Origin: Rebecca billardiae RCC1528
Lineage: Eukaryota; Haptophyta
Direction: 5' to 3'
Assembly (NCBI GenBank): GCA_965240325.2
Contig: OZ251234.1
Span: 1,426,001-1,490,000, forward strand
DNA: 64,000 nt
Below the pieces are notes generated by a model that made no database searches, was not told the DNA's origin, and was given only the letters and a program-made list of their open reading frames with translations. Both the position numbers and the translations under genes were made by a program. Shown here one piece after another: positions 10,479 through 18,660 of the stretch. How positions within the stretch are numbered: position 1 is the stretch's first letter; every line of letters starts with the position of its first letter.

Positions 10479-10905
10479 GGCCGCTGTGCTTGTGCTGCCT
10501 GATCACCAACAGCCAGTGTCGACACTGACTGCGACGGCCGTCTGGCATCATCACTATGGAGTACGGACTACCATGCACTACCATTCATGACCATAATCTA
10601 GGGGTCTGCCTGCGGCGCCCTGCCGCGTCCTCGACCTCTGCATATACATACATACACACACACACATATGTATGTATGTATGAGTATCATACGTATTATA
10701 ATAACTATATATATGACCGCGTTCCGCGGTCTTTTTCCGTAGAACGAACGTAGTTCGGGGCCCGCTGCGCACCCTCCGTCGGCTGCTGTCTCAGTCTGAC
10801 ATGTGTAACAGTTCGCCTGAGCTGCCACCGCCAACTCAGTCACTGCCGCCCACCGGGCCGGCGGGCCGAGGACTGTCGCCGCGGGTCCGCGGGCCGCCGC
10901 GGGGA
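10479..10905. other. Intergenic with CA/TA microsatellite
   Basis: No gene seen. 10640-10715 is a short tandem tract of TACA, CA and TATG units ending in TA repeats, partly self-complementary. The rest is mixed-composition DNA between the 3' end of the gene at 9161 and the region with leftward coiled-coil segments. Confidence 0.5.
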
Positions 10906-12229
10906 CTAGCGGCCGGCGCGCGCGCGCAGGCAGGGCGAGAGGCGCTGGCGCGGCGCGAGCCGGCGCGTGCGCGCGAGCGGGCGCACCTGCTTGAGGTACT
11001 CGCCCTGCGCCATGCGCTCGACGACGGGCCGCTGGTCGCTCGTGCCGGCAGAGCGAGAGCGCGCGCCACTGCTGGCCCCGGCCTGCCGGCTGCGCAGCCT
11101 CGCACCGAGACCGACCGAGCGGAGCTCGGGGCGGTGGAACGAGGCGAGCGGCGCGTCGCGCCTGCCGCCGCGCGTGCGCGCCTGCTCCACCGCGCCGCCG
11201 TGCTCGCCCGCCGCCTCCTCCGCCGCGTCGGCCTCGAAGACGGCGGCTGCCAGCGGCAGGCTGAGCCGCGCGCCGGCTCACTCACACTGTGAGTCACACC
11301 CGCGGTCGCCTCGACGGCCAACTATCCACAGCTGCTCGAGCTGCTGGAGGGCGCCGCGACGATGGCGGCGCGGGCGCCCAGCGCGTCCGTTGCCGCGTCG
11401 CTCAGCTCGTCGAGCTCGGCGCCGCACTTCGCCAGCTTGGCGCCTAGCGCCTCCGCGTGTCACGTGCTCGTGCACGTCAGCCTGCTGATACGCCGCCGCC
11501 CATCGGCACTTCTGGCATCTGCGCGCGCAGCTGCTGCAGCTCGACGGCGGAGTCGTCGCGGCTGGCGGCGAGGGTGCGCACCGCGTCGATTGCCGAGGCC
11601 TGCAGCCCGGTGATCGCCGCGTCGACGCGCGCGGCGATTTCCCCACGCAGCCTCCTCGCGCCACGTGGCCGCCGCTCGCGTGGCAGGCAGCTGGGCGCCG
11701 CTGCGCGACCCGGAACCGGCGCGCGTTTCACTGATGCTCCTGCTCGTCCTCACGCTGCTGCACCTCCGCGCCGCCGTCGACCGAGTTGAGGAGGAGCTCG
11801 CGCTCGGCGTCGAGGCGCGAGCTCGCGTGCTCGAGCTCGCCCTTCAGCCGCGCGAGCTCCGGGCGCATCCGGCTCATCAGCTCTGCCGCGCTGCCCGCTC
11901 GCTCGCAGCGGCGCGCTCTGCTCCGGGCCGCCGTCGACTGAGTTGAGGAGGAGCTCGGGCTCGGCGTCGAGGCGCGAGCTCGCGTGCTCGAGCTCGCCCT
12001 TCAGCCGCGCGAGCTCCGGGCGCATCCGGCTCATCAGCTCTGCCGCGCCGCTCGCTCGGCGGCGGCGGGCGGCGCGCTCTGCTCCGGTCGGCGAGCGACG
12101 AGCTCGCGTGCTCCGGACTCGGCTCGCCCTTGCGCGCTGCTCCTCGAGTGACGAACGCGCCCGCGGGCAGGTTGTTGCCCGTCGCCCCCGCCGCGATCTC
12201 GCCGCCCCCGCCGCGATCTCGTCGCGCAT
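10906..12229 (-). pseudogene. Possible decayed or unresolved multi-exon coiled-coil gene
   Basis: Several leftward reading frames here have protein-like composition but do not join into one frame. Examples are AAELMSRMRPELARLKGELE (about 12050-11940, duplicated at 11890-11783), AAITGLQASAIDAV with ELQQLRAQMPEVP (about 11640-11490), AKLAKCGAELDELSDAA (about 11440-11390) and a tail containing FHRPELRSVGLGARLRSR and VERMAQGEYLKQ ending at 10906. The segments are Glu/Leu/Ala-rich heptad-like helices. Frame changes between neighbouring segments suggest either short introns I could not place or a decayed gene. No family is recognised. Confidence 0.35.
11771..12049. repeat. Tandem duplication of a 122-bp coiled-coil coding segment
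   Basis: 11771-11892 and 11928-12049 are near-identical direct copies with a period of 157 bp. Both encode, leftward, the same ELMSRMRPELARLKGELEHA helix. The copies fall in different reading frames of the longest open frame, so one is out of frame unless an intron intervenes. Confidence 0.8.
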
Positions 12230-12316
12230 GTGTCCGTGGCGCGCGCCTGCGAGGTGACAGGCGGGCCGCGAGCTCAGCCTCGGGGAGAGCGGAGCGAGGA
12301 GAGGGCGAGACGCGCG

Positions 12317-12461
12317 GCCTGCGAGGCGACAGGCGCGCTCGGGGAGAGCATTTTACCATTCACATTTACAAGTGATCAAGTTTCCCGTGCGCCTGCGAGG
12401 CGACAGGCGCGCTCGGGGAGAGCATTTTACTATTCACATTTACAAGTGATCAAGTTTCCCG
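12317..12461. repeat. 71-bp direct repeat, two copies
   Basis: 12317-12387 and 12391-12461 are two direct copies (period 74) with one visible mismatch, each running from a GC-rich half into an AT-rich half with CACATTTACAAGTGATCAAG. The pattern suggests replication slippage or unequal exchange. Confidence 0.85.
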
Positions 12462-12961
12462 AGCCTTTGCCTTGCCGTTTTTATCGGTTGGCGGTTGGCG
12501 GCAATCTCATACTTAAAATCGCGCTCGTAACGAACCGTTACACTAATGTCACGTCCAGCTGACGTCCAGATCGCACTTTACTTAAGGGAATCAGCTGGAC
12601 GCGCTTATTTTCGGCCTAATAGACCTCTCTACGCGATCTCAAAAACTCGAAACTCGGTCTCCGCCAGCCCTAAAAATCGCCCCCCGTCCCTTTTTTCTTG
12701 ATCAAAGATCTTTTTGAAACGTGGTTCGGGCCCGCTGGTGCGGGCTCCACGCTGCGCGCTCCGCCCTGCACCGCGGGCCATTATGGGCTCCACGCTGCGC
12801 GCTCCGCCCTGCACCGCGGGCCATTATAATATATATATATATGCTTATAGCAGTAGTAGGCTTTTAAAAGATGTGATTCATCGTCACAGAGCCGAGTGTC
12901 TGACGATATGGCGCATGCATCCGTGAGGTCCCGTATCATCAGCAGCAGATCGTCGATATGA
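12462..12961. other. Intergenic, with a short hairpin and a 43-bp tandem repeat
   Basis: No coding region seen. CGTCCAGCTGA (12552-12562) and TCAGCTGGACG (about 12591-12601) form an 11-bp inverted repeat. 12742-12827 holds two perfect tandem copies of a 43-bp unit, followed by a short AT tract. Confidence 0.55.
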
Positions 12962-13443
12962 GGCTCTGGCTCCGGTTGACCCGTTGACCCCTGCCAGTCC
13001 GGTCATAGAAACCGCGGGCGTACCGAACTGAAACGGGCGAAAATGATCTTCGCATTCCTGCGGCCGAATGAACGCCCGAAGTGTCCCACAGGGCTCCAAG
13101 TAGGGTTACTATGGATGGCCAATAAGTGCCCAGGGTGTGAAACTCAGTTTGTGACTACTTCAGACTCTATTTTTCATAGCTATTTACCCAGTCCGGTGAC
13201 ATGTTTCCAATAGCTATGGGTGCATCCGGATCGCTCCCGGACCGTGTTCTGACCAGAGTCTGAAATGGGTAAATACATAGTAAAATAGAGTCTGGGCTAT
13301 AGAGAAAGTGCTTGTTGGCCCAATATCGCTCTGAAGTCATCATCTAGGCATCCATTGAGGTCCTCCTGTGCAGTTTTCACGAGTGACTTCATGAAGGAGC
13401 TCACAGTGTCCGTCTCTGGCAGGGGTCAACCGAAGCCAGAGCC
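12962..13443. mobile_element. MITE-like element with TIRs and 4-bp target duplication
   Basis: The left end GGCTCTGGCTCCGGTTGACC (12962-12981) and the reverse complement of the right end (about 13424-13443) match over 20 bp with one mismatch. The similarity continues into CCTGCCAG after an 8-bp length difference. ATGA flanks the element on both sides (12958-12961 and 13444-13447) as a direct repeat, which fits a target-site duplication. Inside, 13161-13190 and 13266-13294 form a second imperfect inverted repeat of about 29 bp. There is no transposase frame, so the element is non-autonomous. Confidence 0.65.
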
Positions 13444-13447
13444 ATGA

Positions 13448-14115
13448 CGCAGATTGACGATGAGATAGTATATCACAATATCAATAGTATATATAGTCAA
13501 TCCTCGTATCATCGTCATCACTCTGCACGTAAAGGGTCAACCCACTATAACTGTCAGGCAGCGCCATCGTGCCGACGTGCCCACAGCCGACGTGCGCGAA
13601 TTTGTGCGACGGCGGCAGCGACGAGGTCGCGGTCCCCGGCCGCTCCGACGCGCTCTTGACATCCGCGTCAGCGTGGGCCGTGCGGATGTCCGATGAATCA
13701 AGAACCCATCCTACTCAGTACTCTTCGACGGTGCCGACCTCGCCGCTAGCGGGCGCGGCGTCGTACAAATTTGATGATTGGTACCTTGGGCATGGCCCGC
13801 GGCCAGCATGCCAGGGCCCAGGTCCGCGCGGGGCTCTGTGGGCAAGCGAGCCAAGGGGCGCAGCGAGTCCGGTGCGGCTGTCGTACGGGTCGATCGCGAG
13901 CGCCGAGTCGCAGCCGCGCGCGCCGCGCCGCTGGCCGCGCTGGCGCCAGGTCGCCCGGGGGAGAAGGCGCCGCTGCAGCGCTCCTTCTGCCATCACGCGA
14001 TCCGCCGGCAGGAAGACCTGCCTTGCGCCCAGTTTTGACAAAAACGATGAATCTTCAACTCCGCGCGCTCTGGGTGACCGGTGAACCACTACTAACCTGA
14101 CAGTAGTTATAAAAG
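13448..14115. other. Intergenic, no gene supported
   Basis: Open frames exist on both strands (for example leftward 14089-13715) but none has recognisable motifs, and composition does not favour one strand. A short AT-rich stretch (13470-13500) follows the element. The 3' end of the leftward sulfotransferase-like gene lies at the right border. Confidence 0.4.
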
Positions 14116-15450
14116 CTACGGAAGGCGAGCGCGCACCTTGGAGAGGCAGTCCCGCCAGGCTTGCTTGGCCAGGACTTCGTGCAGATCGACAAAGCAGAGC
14201 TTGCCCGCATCCTGAAAGTGCCGGAAGGATGTACGGAACGCCGCCTCGTTGAAGCTTGCGCCGAAGACATCGCGCTCGCCAGCCATCGACAAGTCAAAGA
14301 TCGCGCGCGTGAAGGCGTGGTCGTCCGGAAGGCACGTGTGCGGTGGGCGGCCAAGCTTCGCACGATGCTTCTCGTGCTGCAGCGCAGACAGGGCGGCCTG
14401 GAAGCCGCTTCCTCTGCTTGCTCTCTGCGGGAGCTTGCCCGCCTGAACGGCGCCGGCGACGACCTCCTTCAGGTCGAAGTCGAGAGACGGGTTGGCCGTC
14501 GGCGGGCTCCCGATCATGCGGCACGTGTGATGCGCGTGTAGCACATCGCAGAGCATGGGCTTGATGATATCCGGGTGAGTCGACAAGTCGATCACGCGAA
14601 CCTGCACGCCGTGCCCGCGCAACTCGCTCTGGAATCGGGTGATGATGGTCGCGGGCGACGGGATGTGCGACCACGAGTGCGTGCGGATGAGCTGGGTGTA
14701 GTTGTACCCGGACACCGCGCCCACGCGCCAGTGCGTGTGCGCGCTGCACAGGTGCAGGAGCTGGCAGAAGAGTCCGTCATGCGAGAGATCGTGATCATGC
14801 GCCTTCGCGTGCTGGTGTATCTGTGAGATGATGTGGTCGTGATGTCGCCGGTAGGCGAGGACAAACGTGATGCTATGGGCTGGCCACCCACCGCCCTCGT
14901 GGCGCAGCCACTGCACCATTTTGACCACAGGCATTTGGCTGAAGTGCTCGGCACTCACGATCACAGAGTTGCCGTGCCGCCGCGCGTGGTCCAGGCTGGA
15001 CGCGTACCCATTGAACACTTGCGTGCACGTGCCCTTCTCCAGCTGATCCATCATGCACTGTGCAAGGTCGTGGTGCTGTGACCGACGAGATGAATGGACG
15101 CGCTTCGGGTACACCCAATGGTCAAGCTGGAGGAGGTGCTGATGCACGTTGGCCCTGGTGAGGTACGCCTGCAAGGCCGTCGAGCCAGTCTTGGGCGGAC
15201 CAGCGTGCACGATGATGGACGGCTCCTTCGCCGACAAAAGCCGCAGCGCTGATTGCGCGGCGGGAGGTGTTCCGGCAGCCGTGGGAGCGTGTTTAGGGCT
15301 GTGCGTACTCGCGACAGCGCTCGAGTTGGCGACCGCGGTCGTCGACGCGGTAGACAAGGCTGCAATAGGCCGGCCGTTCCCGGCAATAACGGCAAGGACA
15401 AGCGCCATGCCGCGAGGCCCGCCCGCCATGCTGCCGAACCCGCCCGCCAT
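14116..15450 (-). CDS. Membrane-anchored sulfotransferase-like protein
   Basis: 444 aa from the ATG at 15450; in-frame ATGs at 15429 and 15408 are alternatives. A hydrophobic signal anchor (MALVLAVIAGNGRPIAALST) follows the start. IIVHAGPPKTGSTALQAYL is a clear P-loop-like 5'-phosphosulfate-binding motif of PAPS-dependent sulfotransferases, and VIVSAEHFSQM with FVLAYRRHHDHIISQIHQH fit the 3'-phosphate-binding region. The topology is that of a Golgi type II enzyme sulfating glycans or proteins. Acceptor unknown. It is divergently transcribed from the THAP-exonuclease gene, whose 5' end may overlap. Confidence 0.75.
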   Translation of the reverse strand: MAGGFGSMAGGPRGMALVLAVIAGNGRPIAALSTASTTAVANSSAVASTHSPKHAPTAAGTPPAAQSALRLLSAKEPSIIVHAGPPKTGSTALQAYLTRANVHQHLLQLDHWVYPKRVHSSRRSQHHDLAQCMMDQLEKGTCTQVFNGYASSLDHARRHGNSVIVSAEHFSQMPVVKMVQWLRHEGGGWPAHSITFVLAYRRHHDHIISQIHQHAKAHDHDLSHDGLFCQLLHLCSAHTHWRVGAVSGYNYTQLIRTHSWSHIPSPATIITRFQSELRGHGVQVRVIDLSTHPDIIKPMLCDVLHAHHTCRMIGSPPTANPSLDFDLKEVVAGAVQAGKLPQRASRGSGFQAALSALQHEKHRAKLGRPPHTCLPDDHAFTRAIFDLSMAGERDVFGASFNEAAFRTSFRHFQDAGKLCFVDLHEVLAKQAWRDCLSKVRARLP

Positions 15451-16927
15451 GCTGCCGAGTGAACCCGCCGACGACGCAAGGGTGGGTGCTGCACGCCACT
15501 GTCCACACGGGGAGTGTGGCTTGAGCCGGGCGGCGGGTGGCGTCCCCTCTGCGCGAGCGTTCGGGCCAACGACGAACGGTGGGCTGGCTGGCTCGCCGAG
15601 GACACAGTGCGTATGCGGTCGCTGCGAGTTGAACCTCCGGGAGCCGTGCACGTCGGTCAACCTTCCGAGGAAGGGTCAGGCGAAGCGCGTGCGCTCATAC
15701 GGCTGGCTGGCGATGTACCTCCTGGCTGGTGCGACGAAGGATGACTGCATGAAGGTGATGTCGCAGAAAGGTCGCGTCGCCATGTGCGTGTTCCACTTCG
15801 AAGCGCACATGCTCACGATCACTGACAAGCAGGTCACGCTCAACCTGCACTCCTCAGACACGGCGCCATCTGTACCCCTCAAGACCGTCCGTACGCGCGT
15901 CGCGGCCTTCCAAGCTGCAAAGGTCTCGCAAGGAGGGCGCGTGCGGGCAGCGTTACATGTGACCCGCGAGACGCCGCGAGCGGCGATCACCCACACCGAC
16001 CATACCATGCGCTGCCGCACCGGCAGGCGAAGTCGCAAGGACGGCGTCACCGGGATCCTGCCTGTCGGGATGCCAATACATGCGCGGGCGCAGAAGCCCT
16101 TCTACAAGCACCGAGCGGGTGAGCAGCGCGAACGCGTCGCTGAGCCGGCCGACGCTGATGCCGTGCCAGGTGGTGGCGGCGGCAGCAGAACATTTATTCG
16201 GCTGGGTGCTCGCCGCGTTGAGGTCGTGTACTTGTGCGTCGATCGCGACGACGTCGACACACGACTGCAGGAGCTGGGCATCCTTGACGCGCCTGTCCTT
16301 GGCTTTGATACGGAGGCGCGCCCAACACGTACCGTGCACAGGCAATTCCCGACACATGTGGTGCAGCTTTCGACGCTCACACACTGCGTGGTCTCCCTGG
16401 GGAGCAGCCGACTGCCACGCAAGCTCTCGCGCGTGCTACGCAGCCGTGAAGTCCTCAAGATTGGCGTAGGCGTCCTCTGCGATCTCAATCAGCTCTGCGC
16501 GGACCGGCCAGATGTACTCGGCCACAAGCCCGGCGCGTTCATCGACCTCGCGCTCCTGGCAATGTTCACTGGGCACGCGGCCGCATGCGACGACCCGATG
16601 GGACTGAAGGGGCTCGCTGCTCTCTTTGACATAACGATCGAGAAGAAGGTGGATGTTGTAATGTCCCGCTGGGACGAGATCCCCCTTGATGCGCAGCAGA
16701 TCTCCTACGCGGCGATGGACGCGTCTGTGGCCCGCTGGCTGGCAAGCAAGCTACTCGCGTGCGAGGCGGACGACATGCTTGCAGGTGCCGCACGCCCCTT
16801 CGCAAACCTGCCGTGCGCGCTGCAGCGGCTTCAGGCTTGTGACGGTGAGAAGCTACAGTGCGCGCTTGGACGCCCTTCCTTCTGCAACCCAATCGGTTGT
16901 CGTACAGATCAAGCACGTTGGCCATGA
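15449..16927 (+). CDS. THAP-like zinc finger fused to DEDDy 3'-5' exonuclease (WRN/RNase D type)
   Basis: 492 aa if started at the ATG at 15449; the true 5' end is unsure and may be spliced (an AG precedes the finger at 15607). The N-terminal part has CGRC (Cys56, Cys59), NLPRKG, a conserved-type Trp in YGWLAMYLL, CVFHF (Cys113, His116) and a following TAPSVPL. These resemble the C2CH, Pro, Trp and AVPTIF-box features of THAP DNA-binding domains. The C-terminal half is an exonuclease with Exo I VLGFDTEA (Asp287, Glu289), Exo II GVGVLCDLNQL (Asp345) and Exo III YAAMD (Tyr420, Asp424), all catalytic residues present. The exonuclease call is strong; the THAP call is good but from motif spacing only. 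Confidence 0.75.
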   Translation: MLPSEPADDARVGAARHCPHGECGLSRAAGGVPSARAFGPTTNGGLAGSPRTQCVCGRCELNLREPCTSVNLPRKGQAKRVRSYGWLAMYLLAGATKDDCMKVMSQKGRVAMCVFHFEAHMLTITDKQVTLNLHSSDTAPSVPLKTVRTRVAAFQAAKVSQGGRVRAALHVTRETPRAAITHTDHTMRCRTGRRSRKDGVTGILPVGMPIHARAQKPFYKHRAGEQRERVAEPADADAVPGGGGGSRTFIRLGARRVEVVYLCVDRDDVDTRLQELGILDAPVLGFDTEARPTRTVHRQFPTHVVQLSTLTHCVVSLGSSRLPRKLSRVLRSREVLKIGVGVLCDLNQLCADRPDVLGHKPGAFIDLALLAMFTGHAAACDDPMGLKGLAALFDITIEKKVDVVMSRWDEIPLDAQQISYAAMDASVARWLASKLLACEADDMLAGAARPFANLPCALQRLQACDGEKLQCALGRPSFCNPIGCRTDQARWP

Positions 16928-17378
16928 GCGCGTTAAAATTCCCCTTTATATAACGGGCTCCGGGTGATCAGGCTGGCGGCCGAAGCCTCCAGCCCTACCC
17001 TGGCCAGCCCCCAACCAACCACCACCCTCACCCAACGACAAAGTCAAAGAAGAACGAGCGTCTGCGACGAGAGCAGGAGAGGGAGCAAAAAACTAGCAAG
17101 CAGCATAGACAGAGTGAGCAGTGGCGGCGCAGTCTCACTAGTCTGGGTCGTGACACGCTACGTTAGTCTGGTCCGACTGGCTGCCACTGGGTCGTGAGAC
17201 ACAGTCGTCAGCTATCCATCGTGACGCCTCGCTCATTCAACTTTCGGCCCGTGTTAGCGCACTGTGTAGCTGCTACTATAGCATAGTAAAAGCGCTAGGC
17301 TCTGTCAGCTATATAGCTCGTACTCTGCTGTGCCGTCAGCAGTCGACATTGATGGGGCTCATCCACATTCGATCCGCC
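16928..17378. other. Intergenic, no gene seen
   Basis: Mixed-composition DNA. A CCAACCACCACCC-rich stretch (about 17000-17035) and an AG-rich stretch (17040-17100) are the only local biases. Nothing codes. Confidence 0.45.
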
Positions 17379-17897
17379 ATACAGGCAATCGCGGGCAATA
17401 AGGAGCTGTCACGTTAAGAAACTGGGGCTTGATATTTGCGGATCTGGCCTAGAAACTGAGACCAGCGATTGGCTGGTTCGCTATACGCATAGTCACACTA
17501 AGAAACCGGGACTATATATGTCGTCGCGGCTGACGAGTGGTCCGCCGAGGCGCAGTGCCAGTGGGACCGGCGGCGCGCGGCCCGACTACGAGCCCAGGCA
17601 AAGGATTCCCGACTTCTCCTGATGACTGACTCCTGGCCAGTGCACCGCAGCATCCATGCAACATCATGCCAGATTTGCTCCAAAATGGCCCAATTGTTTT
17701 CTTCGGCCTCGCCGGCCGGGCCTAAAGACTCAGCGGGGGGCTCAGCGGTCAGCCCCCCTGCGCCCCCCGGGCGCCTGCGCGGCGGGCGGACCTAGCTAAG
17801 AAACCGAGACTCCGTAGACGGTCGGGCTACCGAACGGCTAAGAAACCAAGACTAGCCGTGAGATCTCTGACTTCTTATTGCCCGCGATTGCCTGTAT
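17379..17897. mobile_element. MITE-like element with perfect 24-bp terminal inverted repeats
   Basis: ATACAGGCAATCGCGGGCAATAAG at 17379-17402 is repeated exactly in inverted orientation at 17874-17897. If the element starts at CAGG, both ends are flanked by TA, as for Tc1/mariner-type insertions. Inside are five direct copies of a motif like CTAAGAAACCGAGACT (near 17413, 17449, 17497, 17796 and 17838). No transposase frame is present. Confidence 0.6.
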
Positions 17898-18060
17898 ACT
17901 TACAGGCCTCCCGGATCCTGTCGGCGCGCTGGCATCGGCGCCGTCGCATGGGTGCCCGCCAGTCGGAGAGTTCCGGTTCGGGTCACGACGACGTTTAATT
18001 TGTAGATAGTGGACGACGGTGGGGCGAGGAAGACGGGCGTTGGCGCGCCGCGAGGCGGCC

Positions 18061-18390
18061 GCAGCCCTCATCCATCGGGCCTCGCAGGCGGACGGCTGAA
18101 CGAATCTTCCGGCGGCGCTACCATCGGCGACGGCTTCATGGGCGGTGACAGCTGGCGGGCGTCAATCTCGCCTGCCTCAGTGCCTGAGCTGTCTCAGTCA
18201 GTGTGTGCGTGTCTTATTCTTATAGTAAACTGTAAGAGACGCACACACACAGCTCAGGCAGGCGAGATTGACGCCCGCCAACTGTCACTGCCCATGAAGC
18301 AGTCGCCTGAATACTCGCCGATGGTAGCGCCGTCGGAAGATTTTTTCAGCCTGATGAGCCGTCCTCCTGCCAGGCCTGGATGAGGGCTGC
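18061..18390. mobile_element. Foldback element / long hairpin, about 330 bp
   Basis: The two halves are inverted copies. The left arm runs from GCAGCCCTCATCCA at 18061 through GGCGGGCGTCAATCTCGCCT. The right arm returns from about 18250 and ends TGAGGGCTGC at 18390. Arms are about 130 bp with small length differences, and the loop (about 18200-18245) contains GTGTGTGCGTGTC. The transcript would form a long stem. No coding content. It could be a MITE/foldback element or a small-RNA precursor. Confidence 0.7.
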
Positions 18391-18660
18391 ACAGTACAGA
18401 GTACTACGTATGACGCGGGGTTGCCCGTGCCGTTGTGCGGCACGGCAACGGTTATTGTGCCTCGCGTGACTCGCGTCGCGCGCCCGGGGGCGCCGGCGCG
18501 GTCGTTATCGTGCTAGCGTATACTACGTACGACTAGCTACGGCGGTAGCTGACGAGAGCTAGTCGTCTGGAGATAGGCTAGGATCGACCGTTGATCGAAT
18601 AATGAGACTCCGAGTCCGACAGGAACAAATCGTGATCCGCGCGTGATCGTCGTTGGCTAG
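18391..18660. other. Intergenic, 3' side of NELF-B
   Basis: No gene. Contains several short palindromic words (for example CGTATACTACGTACGACTAG near 18516) and the 3' UTR side of the leftward NELF-B gene. Confidence 0.4.

Noticed and set aside
13569-14089. Overlapping open frames on both strands left of the sulfotransferase
   Set aside because: No motif, no orientation preference and adjacent to repeat DNA.
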